64,000 nucleotides of DNA from positions 310,001 through 374,000 of the forward strand of contig NZ_JAJOZE010000002.1 in assembly GCF_021166585.1 (NCBI RefSeq). Direction: 5' to 3'. The stretch's first letter is position 1. Each line of letters starts with the position of its first letter. The DNA comes from Metabacillus kandeliae (GTDB taxonomy: Bacteria; Bacillota; Bacilli; Bacillales; Bacillaceae). The notes under the pieces were generated by a model. That model worked only from the letters and a program-made list of their open reading frames with translations. It was not told the origin of the DNA and did no database searches. The position numbers and the translations under genes are program-made. Of the stretch, positions 9,950 to 18,976 are shown piece by piece.

Positions 9950-10138
9950 ATGTGGGTTGTGGGAGGAGTAGGAGCCGTGATATTGGGAGCTGCCGTTCTG
10001 GAAAGAAGATTAGTCAAAAAGGGAAAGTATATGGAGGCTGAATTATTCAATTCAATCGTGGGAGGAGTTTTAGCTTCTGGAGTAGTTTGCGCAGCTGCTT
10101 GGTTTATTATGCATGCGGTGAGGAGGTTTATTTTGTGA
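9950..10138 (+). CDS. Small two-helix membrane protein
   Basis: A 62-residue protein has hydrophobic segments at about 2-17 and 36-56 separated by a basic loop. The ATG at 9950 is preferred to the one at 9944 because GAGGG lies 7 nt upstream of it. Its stop overlaps the GTG start of the FtsK-like gene, so the two are probably translationally coupled. Function unknown; the position suggests a membrane partner of the translocase. Confidence 0.6.
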   Translation: MWVVGGVGAVILGAAVLERRLVKKGKYMEAELFNSIVGGVLASGVVCAAAWFIMHAVRRFIL

Positions 10139-11298
10139 TCAAAGGCTTTCTGATGAAAATGAAGCTCCGGAATGCCTTTAAACAGGCCGACTTATCCCAT
10201 TCCTATGAGAAAAACGGGAATCGGTTCAAGCGTTACCCCTCAGTCAATATCTTTGAGGAAAACAAAGACTATCTCTTCTACAGCTTTTATCTGCCGCTTG
10301 GGATGAATCCAACTGATCTGAAGAAGAAGGAATACGTGCTCTCCCAGGTATTCGGCAGCCGGTATGAATTGAAAGGTGACGGGATCCGGTACACGCTAAA
10401 GATTTACACCAATGAGCCGGAAACCAAGTTCGACTTTGAATTGCCAGAGCTCACCGGGCGCATTCCGGTACTGGCTGGCAAAGATCAGCTCGGGAATATG
10501 CTCTCTTTTGATATGGTTGAGAACCCACACTTGCTGATTGCTGGAGAAACGGGATCAGGAAAGAGCGTGACGATCAGGATGATTTTAACGGCCCTTATCC
10601 TCGCCAAAAGGAGTGAGATAGACTTTTACCTTGCTGATATGAAACGGAGCGAATTTCACCTGTTCCGGCACTGTGAGGGTGTGCAGGCGGTCATGACGAA
10701 AAAAGAGGAACTGGCACTTTGTTTGTCTCATCTTCGGAAAGAGATGAAATTAAGAGGAGATCTACTGGATGAAACCGAATTAGACCACATCGACAAGTAC
10801 AACAGCAAGTATACCAGTCAGAAGAAAAAATACATTATTCTCTGCATTGATGAAGTGGCTTTATTAAAGAAAGAAACAAAGCTGATGGATGTTGTGGAGG
10901 AGATTTCCTGCATTGGCCGCGCTCTCGGTATCTTCCTTATTCTCTCCATGCAAAGGCCGGACAGCAAAGTGTTAGAAGGGCAGCTGAAGAATAATTTAAC
11001 GGTACGCTATGCCTTTCAGCACTCGGATAAGATCAACAGTGACATTACGCTTGGAAGAGGCACCAAAGAGGATGCGTCCAAACTCGAAAGGCCTGGTCAA
11101 TTTTACTTCAAGAATCAAAGTACGGTTATGGTGCAGGCGCCCTTTCTCACAATGGAAAGAGCTAAAGAACTGCTGGAGCCGTATAAAGTCAGGCCATATA
11201 TTGATGTTGGGGCCGAGATCATAGAACAGGATGATTTCTCTCCGCTGCCGTCCATCGAGGAGGTAAGCGATGAATCAAAGGGATCAGGCGATTCTTAA
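10135..11298 (+). CDS. FtsK/SpoIIIE-type DNA translocase ATPase
   Basis: A 387-residue ATPase of the FtsK/HerA family, without the N-terminal membrane domain of chromosomal FtsK and without a gamma domain. The Walker A motif is GETGSGKS, followed by FYLADMKRSEF, a Walker B strand (YIILCIDEVALL) and the ILSMQRPDSKVL motif typical of mobile-element members such as ICEBs1 YdcQ. The GTG start at 10135 follows GGAGGT and overlaps the preceding stop. It lies on the plus strand, opposite to the lytic genes, together with a Replic_Relax gene. Similar pairs are known near the lysis region of Bacillus phages of the gamma/Wbeta group. A role in moving or copying phage DNA is inferred. Confidence 0.82.
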   Translation: MIKGFLMKMKLRNAFKQADLSHSYEKNGNRFKRYPSVNIFEENKDYLFYSFYLPLGMNPTDLKKKEYVLSQVFGSRYELKGDGIRYTLKIYTNEPETKFDFELPELTGRIPVLAGKDQLGNMLSFDMVENPHLLIAGETGSGKSVTIRMILTALILAKRSEIDFYLADMKRSEFHLFRHCEGVQAVMTKKEELALCLSHLRKEMKLRGDLLDETELDHIDKYNSKYTSQKKKYIILCIDEVALLKKETKLMDVVEEISCIGRALGIFLILSMQRPDSKVLEGQLKNNLTVRYAFQHSDKINSDITLGRGTKEDASKLERPGQFYFKNQSTVMVQAPFLTMERAKELLEPYKVRPYIDVGAEIIEQDDFSPLPSIEEVSDESKGSGDS

Positions 11299-11857
11299 CG
11301 ATTTGCAAAAATTCAGGGTGATGGAACGGGATCATATTGCGCAGCTGCACTTCAGTGAAAACAAAGACGGCAAACAAAGCTGTAATAAGGTGATGAAGCG
11401 CCTGACTCGGGATGGTTTCGTAGACGTAGACCATTCCAGACGGCCATATCAATACTTCCCCGCCCCCTGCCCCTTTAAGAAGAACAGCACCAAAATTCCT
11501 CATTATAAGGAAATAGTAGACTTTTATATCGATCTGTCCAGGATCATCAAGCCGTCTAAGTTTGAAGTGGAGTTTCGCACCACTGGGAACCTGGTCCCTG
11601 ACATTTACATGACATGGAGCAATGCATCTTTTTTCGTGGAGATCCAGAGAAACATCTATACAAAGAAGGTAATGGAAGCAAAAGTGGAACGGTACCGGCA
11701 GTATTATTTAGGAGGAGAGTGGAAGGAGTATTCAAAGCATTTCCCGCTTATTTGGTTTATTACCGAGCATACGTACAAAATCGACTTTGATCCGCTGCGT
11801 GTTTATCAGACAAAGAATGTAGAGGAAATGATTGAGCGCCATATGACAAGGAAATAA
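11270..11857 (+). CDS. Replication-relaxation family protein
   Basis: A 195-residue protein of the Replic_Relax family: an N-terminal winged-helix segment (MNQRDQAILNDLQKFRVMERDHIAQLHF...VMKRLTRDGFV) followed by an alpha/beta domain with DIYMTWSNASFFVEIQ. It overlaps the FtsK-like gene by 29 nt, so it forms one operon with it. The family was named from plasmid replication proteins; here it probably acts with the translocase. A hairpin follows the stop codon. Confidence 0.75.
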   Translation: MNQRDQAILNDLQKFRVMERDHIAQLHFSENKDGKQSCNKVMKRLTRDGFVDVDHSRRPYQYFPAPCPFKKNSTKIPHYKEIVDFYIDLSRIIKPSKFEVEFRTTGNLVPDIYMTWSNASFFVEIQRNIYTKKVMEAKVERYRQYYLGGEWKEYSKHFPLIWFITEHTYKIDFDPLRVYQTKNVEEMIERHMTRK

Positions 11858-11861
11858 AAAA

Positions 11862-11891
11862 GAAGGGCTCGCTTTCCACGGCGGGCCCTTC
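11862..11891 (-). terminator. Terminator of the lysis operon
   Basis: An 11-bp stem (GAAGGGCTCGC with GCGGGCCCTTC, one wobble pair) is followed on the minus strand by TTTTTT. It lies between two convergent operons and can stop minus-strand transcription leaving the amidase gene; it may also act for the plus-strand pair. Confidence 0.75.
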
Positions 11892-11936
11892 AAACATAAT
11901 AGGGTACTACGAACATACGTTCATTGTACACTAACT

Positions 11937-12629
11937 CTATTTAGCTTTCAACCTTCCATCTTCAATTGCTTTCACAACACCGTTAATCAAAGAGAAAATA
12001 GTATTTTCTTCAGATGTAGTGATTTTATAGTCCTTCGCCGCAATTCCATAAGAAGAAAGCTTATCCAATACATGCTTTTGAGCATCTGTATTTTCCACTG
12101 TTTTCACTTCAGCTGTCACGCCTTTCACCTCCTTTACCGCTTTATAAGCTGCTACCTGCCGCAAAAACTCTCCCTTATCCAGCCCAGTACCTGGACAAGA
12201 CTTCGGAGCATGCTCCCGATGGAACATCAGCTGAGCTCCGTTTTCATAGATCATGTAGTGCTGCAACTTCAGCATGGAATCTAACTGTGCCCCTTCCAGC
12301 TTGTCATGACCCTTATCGAAGTTTCCAAGAGTTTCCGTCATAAATGAGCCTGTATTAAAGCCGGTGATGCCGGCAGGCGTTACATTCAGCGGACGACCAG
12401 TTACAAACTTTCCGTCAGGCATCAGGGTTACATGCTGCCCAATGTCGGACCACCCACGTGTGTTTACGTGGTAATCCTTCATCCCTTGCTGCAACTGGAG
12501 ATGATTCTTGCCGTTAAAATCGGAATGATCCGGCTTATATGTGTGATGGAATTGAGAAATCTTGAACTTGATACCTGACTTTCTAATGCGGTCGATTAAC
12601 TGATCAACCGTTAAAATTTCGAATCCCAT
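11937..12629 (-). CDS. N-acetylmuramoyl-L-alanine amidase (endolysin)
   Basis: A 230-residue endolysin that cleaves the amide bond between MurNAc and the peptide stem at the end of the lytic cycle. The Amidase_2 domain covers residues 1-155, with zinc ligands readable around His28/His29 (FHHT) and in HREHAPKSCPG. The C-terminal 60-70 residues (DAQKHVLDKLSSYGI...IFSLINGVVKAIEDGRL) form a small helical domain probably used for wall binding. There is no signal peptide, so export depends on the holin. The start follows AAGGAGGA and overlaps the holin stop (TAATG). Confidence 0.9.
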   Translation of the reverse strand: MGFEILTVDQLIDRIRKSGIKFKISQFHHTYKPDHSDFNGKNHLQLQQGMKDYHVNTRGWSDIGQHVTLMPDGKFVTGRPLNVTPAGITGFNTGSFMTETLGNFDKGHDKLEGAQLDSMLKLQHYMIYENGAQLMFHREHAPKSCPGTGLDKGEFLRQVAAYKAVKEVKGVTAEVKTVENTDAQKHVLDKLSSYGIAAKDYKITTSEENTIFSLINGVVKAIEDGRLKAK

Positions 12630-13039
12630 TACACTTCCTCCTTATGAATAACCACTTTATCCGTGACAATAGGAACCTCGATGGTTTTTTCTTGTGTTTC
12701 CTGCATCACATGGAGCTTGTCTTGAATGAATCCAGGCACCGGGACGCCGATCTGAGAAAGATTTTCCACGATGGAGAGTGCTTCGTTCACCAAATAAAAA
12801 ATGACCGTAGCAACCGCCACCGCCCCTTTTAAACCAAGTATAATATCTACGACATTTGCAACAATGATGATGGCGAATACCCCGACTTTACGGGCATATC
12901 CGTACAGCGCATTCCGGCTACGGAGACGCTTTTCTTTAATGGCTCTGAGCACCCCTGTTAAGATATCACAAGCCATAAGGACCATGAGTAAATCGAGGAA
13001 CTTGACGTCCCCGAATAGATAAGAATGAATGATTTGCAT
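12629..13039 (-). CDS. Phage holin, toxin-secretion/lysis family
   Basis: A 136-residue membrane protein with hydrophobic helices at about 13-30, 50-67 and 72-90, the CDILTGVLRAIKEKRLRSR motif of the phage_holin_4 (toxin secretion/phage lysis) family, and a charged C-terminal tail. It makes lesions that let the amidase reach the wall. It lies directly upstream of the amidase with overlapping stop/start codons. Confidence 0.88.
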   Translation of the reverse strand: MQIIHSYLFGDVKFLDLLMVLMACDILTGVLRAIKEKRLRSRNALYGYARKVGVFAIIIVANVVDIILGLKGAVAVATVIFYLVNEALSIVENLSQIGVPVPGFIQDKLHVMQETQEKTIEVPIVTDKVVIHKEEV

Positions 13040-13062
13040 ATAATTTCCCCCTAATATAAAAA

Positions 13063-13079
13063 GGGCCGATTAACGGCCC
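13063..13079 (-). terminator. Terminator between structural and lysis genes
   Basis: GGGCCGTTAATCGGCCC followed by TTTTATATT on the minus strand overlaps the end of the 96-residue gene and precedes the holin. It would partly separate lysis-gene expression from structural genes. Confidence 0.65.
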
Positions 13080-13360
13080 CAGATCATTAATAGTATGAAA
13101 AATGCGTAGACACCAACAACAGCTGATATTTGAAAAACTCTGTTTAAGGAGGGCTTATTATTTAAGGTGCGAGCAAATCGCTTCATAATACCCGTTTTAG
13201 TTGATTTGAGCAGAACCTTTTTAATAAATTCCCAAATAAATAGAAATGCAATAGCTATGATGAAAAAAGCAATGATACCTGAAACTCCATAACCAAACCC
13301 ATTCAACGAGTTTAGCAGCAGTCTCCAGCATGCATCAAAAAAACTCTGGAAAGTCTCCAA
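13070..13360 (-). CDS. Membrane protein, possibly virion- or lysis-associated
   Basis: A 96-residue protein with two strong transmembrane helices (about 27-50 and 77-95) joined by a basic loop (KKVLLKSTKTGIMKRFARTLNNK). It lies between the giant internal virion protein and the holin. It could be a second holin/antiholin or a component that helps DNA cross the membrane during ejection. No family is recognised. Confidence 0.6.
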   Translation of the reverse strand: METFQSFFDACWRLLLNSLNGFGYGVSGIIAFFIIAIAFLFIWEFIKKVLLKSTKTGIMKRFARTLNNKPSLNRVFQISAVVGVYAFFILLMIWGR

Positions 13361-16300
13361 TCACTCACCTCCTTTTTGCCTTGCTTTTTCCTTTTTAGCC
13401 TTTCGTTCTGCAAGAATTTCCATATAAGCAGCTAAAGGATTATCTGACTGTTCCACTTTACTAGTCTGCTTTGCTGATAAATCCCTTCTGTCCTTATCGA
13501 AATAATCTTTGTATTCCGGAAACGCATATTTACCGAAAATAGCAGCTCTTGCAGTATTGGCAGCATCATCTTTAATCGGAAACTTCATGGTGCCATTTTT
13601 ATTGTAAACGCCCGGTGTGTCCTGTGGCGCAATCGGATTTTTACCGACAGCTTGCAAACCTTCAAACATCTTTTTCAACTGTGAACCACCGGCAGGGGTT
13701 ACGATAAACGATGCCGGCTTCACTAAAAATTCATCGGTCGTGTTTGCTTTACCACTGAGTAAACCATTCACATCTGGAATTCCCGCGCCAATCGGGAATC
13801 TCCCCCCATTAATAGCAGATGTAAAAGGGAGCGTTTGGAGAACTTGATCCTTTAAATTTTCGGTCGCTTTTAAATTGGTAATTTCTTCATTATTATAATC
13901 GTTATAGGCTTTCATTGCTATACCGATTGGATCAAAAGCAGGCCTTCTTCCTGTAGCTTTCTCGTACAGCTCGTTAAATCCATAGGAATATATCGCTAAT
14001 TGAGCAAGAGCTGAAGCCATTCCTTTTTTATCCGTGGATCTTGGAATATCTTTAAAGATGAACGAAAGCTGATTATTCACTTCTAACTGGAACTGCGTTA
14101 ACGCTCCGAGAGATTTAGATCCAATTAACGTAGGAACGTCACCTTTTGCTCTTCCGGCCATGATTCGGGATGCCCAATCATCTGCCTGCTTCATTGCTTG
14201 TGATTCGTTAAGCCCCTTGCTAATGCCCTCCAGGTACTTACTCCTCACAATGGTTTGTGCTGAGAACATATCGACCGTTTTCATCAACCACATGGATTTA
14301 TCAACTGTATTATCCCAAGCTGTCCTGTATAGAGGATCCGCACCGATACGTTTTGTGAGAAAATCCGATTTTTGAATGAAACCGTCATTTTTAAACGTGT
14401 TCTTCATTGTTTGGAGCATTCCTTCAACAAAAGCCTTTTTAGAAGTGGTTGCAAGCGATTGAGTTAATGGGATATAACCAGTCAAGGCAGACCCAACGTT
14501 AGCCCCGATCATATTTGCCGCTGTTCTTCTGCGTATCGTATCGACGAAGTTGTAAACCTTCCTGCCGACAAGACGCTCTGCTGCACGGTCAACCATGTTC
14601 TTTTTCCCGGCCAGAGTGTTCGTATAATCCAAAAGCTCAACTACAAAATTATTCAATTTCTCTCCGCCCTCATACTTAGACCGGATAGAGTCCTCTAAGC
14701 CCCTGAGACGTTTAATATTTGGCGTATGATGGATGATGTTAGAAATCCCTTCTAGGTAGCTGTCAGCCCCTTCCGAAGCCCCAAAAGCTGTCTCGTCTGA
14801 TTTTCTTCTCAAAGCATTACCGAAGAAGTTTTTATTCGGACGGAATCGATCAGTCAGACCATTAATATCCGTTGGCAGAGAGTTGTTATTTATATCAAAG
14901 CCAATTTCCTTGAAGAATTTTTCAAATTTACTCAAATCTTCATAATGAGGGAAATAGTCTTTGCGATAGTCAATTTCTTTCATGCCGTTTTCTTTTAAAA
15001 CTTTATTAGCCTGTTTAATCAGAGAATCGTACATGTTCCGATAGTGTTCAGCAGCTTGAGAAACTTTTTCCCACTGAGGTGTTTTATCTTTCAATTCATC
15101 TAAAGTAATTTTCTTTTCACCATACATTTGAACAAGTTTATCTTCCTTGCTGCCCGGCTTGATCTTTAAATCTCGAATTCTGTTTCGCTCGGTGTTCAAA
15201 AAGCGAATCCGTTTTGCTTCACTGGATTTAACAGGATCAATAAATACTTTCTTCATTACCCCTGCATCTTTCCCCATAATATCTTCGAAGTTTCTCTCCA
15301 TCGTCTCTCGCTGATACATGATAGGGGCTTTATCTTTCCAGTTATCCGAATTCTGCAACAAATCTTCATATGTGGCATCGTGACCAATTAAAGATTTCTC
15401 TTTTTGTACCTTTATTTGCCCTTCTACCTTAGCAATATCCTCTTTGATCGTTGCTTTGGCTGCAGGATCCTTCGTGCTTTTTAGTGTAGCCCTTAAATGG
15501 TCAAGCTGTTCTGAAAGAGGTGCTTCAGAATTCATTGGTTTGGGCCCGCTCGGTTTATCTGGGTTGTCCACTCTTTTCAATGGAACATATTCTTCTCCAG
15601 CTGTAATCGGCTCGAATGCTTCTTTTTGAGACCTTGACTTTATGAAATCAGTCAATGGGTTTTTAGGTGCAGGTTTTTCGTTCATAAACTTCAGAGTTTC
15701 GTCCATTTGATTGTGAATATGGCTGAAATCCGGTTTCTTCGGCGCCGGCATCAATGATTCGAGCGCTTTATTGACCTTCGGATCATTGTGCAGCATGCTT
15801 TTCAGGTTCGGTTCAGGGCCAATTGGCTTTGTATACTGTACAGGTGCCTGAGCAGGGCCTATCGGCTGTTCATGCATCGTTGTCTTAACCGCCGGATTGT
15901 CTTTGTAAATCCGCTCAACTACTTGATCCAGGCTGTAAGGGAAGTCTTTTGGTGCATAATGGGTGAAAATCTCGTCCAAAGCTTCTTTTGTCAGCTGATT
16001 TTCGTCGTAACCCTGCTGTTTAACGTATTTCGCAAAGCCTTCATACAAGCGATCAAAGTCTAACTCCTGCTGCGGCTGATTTGCGAACATCTGTTTAGGC
16101 GGTGCTGGAGGTGCTTCAGCTGGCTTTTGGAATCCGCTGAACATTGCTTCGAAGCTTTTTTGTCTTTCTGCTTCCTTAACAGCCTTTGATGCCTGCATAT
16201 CCCTCAGGAACAGATTCTCAACCTGTTTTTCGAGTGCAGGATCATTGCTTTTCGGAAGTTTAGGGACGGTGATCTTCGGCAACTCTTTCGGGTCCATTGT

Positions 16301-17614
16301 GAAGCTTCTGAAGGCATCCTCACGGCTCGGATAAGGAACACCTAACGTTTCACCCTTAACCGCCTGCATCTTCTTCAGAGTGTCCTCAAAGCCGTTAAAT
16401 TCGGTATTAGGGCGCGCTTTGGCGATAGAGTTCTGAATCGCTTCGTATTTAGGAGTAAAGCTGTCTGATTGGACAATTTCATTAAGGTCTTTCTTGCCGG
16501 CATTCAGGCGGTTGAAAACCTCGTTCATGAACTGATTTTTCTTGCTGTTGGCTAATTTATCACCGAGCTTCCCTAAACCAGTGTTTAATGCGCCGCCGAG
16601 TGCTGTATCAATCGCAATTTCCTTCGCCAGATCCCCATAACTGTGTTCATCAGGGTTAATGCCTTTCTTAATCGCGGCACTCGCTACTCCGAAGCCTGCC
16701 CCTGTCGCAGCACCCTCTTTAGCGAATTGAGCCAGCCGTGCAATGCCGGATGTTCCTAAATTTGCGCCAAGTCCAGCAAGCCTTGCACCCGCCAAAATCC
16801 CCTCACCCGGTAATAGATACGATGCCATGTCTGTTGCAAAATCAAGGCCGCCACCTTTACCTAAATCTCTGTGAGAAAACGCGTCCTCTTTTTGAACTAA
16901 AGAAGGATGCCTCTTATCAACGTTTCTCTTGATCTCAGCAATAGCACCCAATGTAGCGCCATTTGCCCCACGAGAAACCTGTCTGCCGATCTCCTGCATA
17001 ACAGGATCACGTTTGGTATTGTTCACGATATTTAAGTTTTCATTGGCTGCCGTGAACATGTTCGTATTTGGATCGCCGTCAAACTGGTACTGAACACCTT
17101 TCCACCACTGATTAAGAGGCGTGGTAATATCTTCATACCACTGACGCTGTTTCATACCAGCTTCTTTCTTTTTGGCCTCACCCTGTGCTTTCTTCTGAGC
17201 AGCTGCGGCCGCTTCATCCTGTTTTCTAGCCTCTATTTTACGAGATACATCTTCACCATACAGGCGGTTTGCTACATCCACACCGGAAACCTTTACTGCC
17301 GGAGAAGCTAACTGCTTGGAATCGAGCCACTGGCGAAACTCACCCTGCTCTGATGGATCGGTCACGCCGATCGTATTCATGATATTGGCGAATTTATTTT
17401 TATTTCCATGCCCGAAGTATTTGGTTGAGGCACCGCTTAAATAGTCCTGCGTCCACTGGTAGCCACCGCCGCCATCCTCGCTCAGCTTCTTTTTACCCGC
17501 ACCGTATAGATCAACAGGGAGAGCCCGAACAGGACCAACCGCTGTCCTGTTCGATTTGGCTTTGCCGCTTTTAATATCTTGTCGGTTTTGCAGCCATGAA
17601 TCAAAATAGCTCAT
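13361..17614 (-). CDS. Giant internal virion / polyvalent protein
   Basis: This 1417-residue protein is the largest in the prophage. It has an N-terminal region with QWTQDYLSG and Ala/Lys-rich coiled coil, a Gly/Ala-rich hydrophobic stretch near 255-315, a Pro-rich linker region (about 470-720) and a long helical C-terminal half. The C-terminal part (GALTQFQLEVNNQLSFIFKD, then LYEKATGRRPAFDPIGIAMKAY) resembles large polyvalent protein-associated domains of the LPD38 type, seen in giant phage proteins injected with the DNA. It is the last of a series of candidate ejection proteins, in the position of P22 gp16 or T7 gp16. It is not a tape measure in sequence style, and no tail-tube gene accompanies it. 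Confidence 0.65.
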   Translation of the reverse strand: MSYFDSWLQNRQDIKSGKAKSNRTAVGPVRALPVDLYGAGKKKLSEDGGGGYQWTQDYLSGASTKYFGHGNKNKFANIMNTIGVTDPSEQGEFRQWLDSKQLASPAVKVSGVDVANRLYGEDVSRKIEARKQDEAAAAAQKKAQGEAKKKEAGMKQRQWYEDITTPLNQWWKGVQYQFDGDPNTNMFTAANENLNIVNNTKRDPVMQEIGRQVSRGANGATLGAIAEIKRNVDKRHPSLVQKEDAFSHRDLGKGGGLDFATDMASYLLPGEGILAGARLAGLGANLGTSGIARLAQFAKEGAATGAGFGVASAAIKKGINPDEHSYGDLAKEIAIDTALGGALNTGLGKLGDKLANSKKNQFMNEVFNRLNAGKKDLNEIVQSDSFTPKYEAIQNSIAKARPNTEFNGFEDTLKKMQAVKGETLGVPYPSREDAFRSFTMDPKELPKITVPKLPKSNDPALEKQVENLFLRDMQASKAVKEAERQKSFEAMFSGFQKPAEAPPAPPKQMFANQPQQELDFDRLYEGFAKYVKQQGYDENQLTKEALDEIFTHYAPKDFPYSLDQVVERIYKDNPAVKTTMHEQPIGPAQAPVQYTKPIGPEPNLKSMLHNDPKVNKALESLMPAPKKPDFSHIHNQMDETLKFMNEKPAPKNPLTDFIKSRSQKEAFEPITAGEEYVPLKRVDNPDKPSGPKPMNSEAPLSEQLDHLRATLKSTKDPAAKATIKEDIAKVEGQIKVQKEKSLIGHDATYEDLLQNSDNWKDKAPIMYQRETMERNFEDIMGKDAGVMKKVFIDPVKSSEAKRIRFLNTERNRIRDLKIKPGSKEDKLVQMYGEKKITLDELKDKTPQWEKVSQAAEHYRNMYDSLIKQANKVLKENGMKEIDYRKDYFPHYEDLSKFEKFFKEIGFDINNNSLPTDINGLTDRFRPNKNFFGNALRRKSDETAFGASEGADSYLEGISNIIHHTPNIKRLRGLEDSIRSKYEGGEKLNNFVVELLDYTNTLAGKKNMVDRAAERLVGRKVYNFVDTIRRRTAANMIGANVGSALTGYIPLTQSLATTSKKAFVEGMLQTMKNTFKNDGFIQKSDFLTKRIGADPLYRTAWDNTVDKSMWLMKTVDMFSAQTIVRSKYLEGISKGLNESQAMKQADDWASRIMAGRAKGDVPTLIGSKSLGALTQFQLEVNNQLSFIFKDIPRSTDKKGMASALAQLAIYSYGFNELYEKATGRRPAFDPIGIAMKAYNDYNNEEITNLKATENLKDQVLQTLPFTSAINGGRFPIGAGIPDVNGLLSGKANTTDEFLVKPASFIVTPAGGSQLKKMFEGLQAVGKNPIAPQDTPGVYNKNGTMKFPIKDDAANTARAAIFGKYAFPEYKDYFDKDRRDLSAKQTSKVEQSDNPLAAYMEILAERKAKKEKARQKGGE

Positions 17615-17617
17615 TCA

Positions 17618-18091
17618 TTACCCTCCTATAAATTGCGATCTGATCAGCCAGTTCGGGTTCCGTGCATCAAGTGGCCCTTTCGGTGTAAGAGCGTCTTTTA
17701 GGGCGCCCTGGTATGGATCAATCATCTTTTGCTTGTAAGCCTTGGCATTCTCCGTCTGATCCTTATAAGGCCCGAGCCAGCCCATCTGAGGCATTTGACT
17801 GTTCATATAGTCATCAAGAGGCGTAGGAGCTGTCTGTGCCTGCTCTTTTTCCTTCTTGAACTGTTCGTATTCCTGAGCCAAGCCGGACGCCTGATCTGCC
17901 TGTTCCATGGCGGCCTGCTGATAGTCCTCGAACTGCTTTAATTGGCGGAGGTACATTTCCTTTTCGAATTGTGCCTGTGCCTTTAGTGTCCCTGTCTGAC
18001 GGGCATTGGAGACGCCCTGTTCATAGGCGCCTTTCCCGTACCGTTGCTCAAATATCTGCTTGTATTTATCCACGTTAAAAGTCGATGCCAT
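17618..18091 (-). CDS. Candidate internal virion (ejection) protein, 157 residues
   Basis: A hydrophilic, Gln/Lys/Glu-rich helical protein (QRYGKGAYEQGVSNAR, then a heptad-rich segment to about residue 85) with a C-terminal PNWLIRSQF. It lies 3 nt upstream of the giant protein in one transcription unit. No family is recognised; the composition and position match small ejection proteins of short-tailed phages such as P22 gp7. Confidence 0.5.
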   Translation of the reverse strand: MASTFNVDKYKQIFEQRYGKGAYEQGVSNARQTGTLKAQAQFEKEMYLRQLKQFEDYQQAAMEQADQASGLAQEYEQFKKEKEQAQTAPTPLDDYMNSQMPQMGWLGPYKDQTENAKAYKQKMIDPYQGALKDALTPKGPLDARNPNWLIRSQFIGG

Positions 18092-18102
18092 GCCGCACCA
18101 CC

Positions 18103-18933
18103 TTAATAATATTTGTGCTTATCCCAGAAAGCTAACGCCTTCTCGGGAGTTCCGTACCGGTCTTTAATATAAGCCACAGTATTGATGATCTGTCCCACCG
18201 GATCACTTGGCGAGTATTTGTAGCCGGTGATTTTCGAATACTTTATTTGGTTGTCTTTCAAAAGCTGGCCGTACCCATAAGCAGAAGATTTACTGTTTTT
18301 AACGTTTGCGTCCCATGTTGATTCGCGACCAATAAGCTCCGTTAATGGAACAATCCAGCTAGAAGGAACCTTGCCTGTCTGAAGTGCTGACGAAAGAGCT
18401 CCTTTATATGTCTGATAGCCAGGAGCTTTCGTTGCTTCCTTCCTTGTCTTGTAGGTGTTAGTGTAAGATGATTTTGGTGTTTCACCATAAAGATTATTTA
18501 TCTTGCCGGCAGGTGCTTTTTTAGGAGAGGAAGAAGATCCTCCTGATAGCCCTTGAAGGAACTTATAAGGATCAATATACTTTCCATTCTCCAAGATTTT
18601 CAGATCTAAATGGGCACCAGTTGAGCGACCTGTACTTCCCACATTGCCCAAACTCTGCCCAGCTTGAATGGTTTGGCCTACTTTGAGATTAGGAGGGTTT
18701 TTCATGTGAATATAGCGATAATCCCGTCCATCTGTTCCTCTGATAACCACACCGTTACCAGCTGTTTTATTTCCATTGAACACTTGAACCACTTTTCCAC
18801 CCGCGACTGCCGGTATATTCATACCCATTGCAGAACCGGGACCCTTTTTGCCTGCAAGATCAATGCCCTTATGCCCGTCCGGATGGAGAGTGTCATTTGC
18901 CGCAAATGCAGTAGAAACCCTGAAATTAGACAA
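18103..18933 (-). CDS. Virion peptidoglycan hydrolase, M23 plus lysozyme-like domain
   Basis: A 276-residue protein with two wall-degrading domains. An N-terminal LytM/M23-like endopeptidase (residues 1-128) has HKGID (His21, Asp25) and YIHM (His76), but the usual HxH ligand pair reads His108-Leu-Asp110, so one metal ligand is altered. A C-terminal soluble-lytic-transglycosylase-like domain (195-276) has catalytic Glu204 in GREST and AYGYGQLL. Phi29 gp13 carries the same two activities in the opposite order and opens the wall during DNA entry. The only in-frame start is a TTG at 18933 without a clear ribosome binding site; an ATG overlapping the previous stop (18977) is in another frame. Confidence 0.78.
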   Translation of the reverse strand: MSNFRVSTAFAANDTLHPDGHKGIDLAGKKGPGSAMGMNIPAVAGGKVVQVFNGNKTAGNGVVIRGTDGRDYRYIHMKNPPNLKVGQTIQAGQSLGNVGSTGRSTGAHLDLKILENGKYIDPYKFLQGLSGGSSSSPKKAPAGKINNLYGETPKSSYTNTYKTRKEATKAPGYQTYKGALSSALQTGKVPSSWIVPLTELIGRESTWDANVKNSKSSAYGYGQLLKDNQIKYSKITGYKYSPSDPVGQIINTVAYIKDRYGTPEKALAFWDKHKYY

Positions 18934-18976
18934 ATAGTAGCTTGCCGCTTGGGATTGCCCGGCCCCGCCGGGCTCA

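Noticed and set aside
9838-10041. Open frame starting at 9838 at the left prophage end
   Set aside because: No ribosome binding site, overlaps the better-supported membrane-protein frame, and its second half is basic low-complexity sequence.
13361-17614. Tape-measure protein
   Set aside because: It lies after the fibre and hydrolase genes rather than before distal tail genes, has no tape-measure repeats, and no tail-tube or chaperone genes accompany it.
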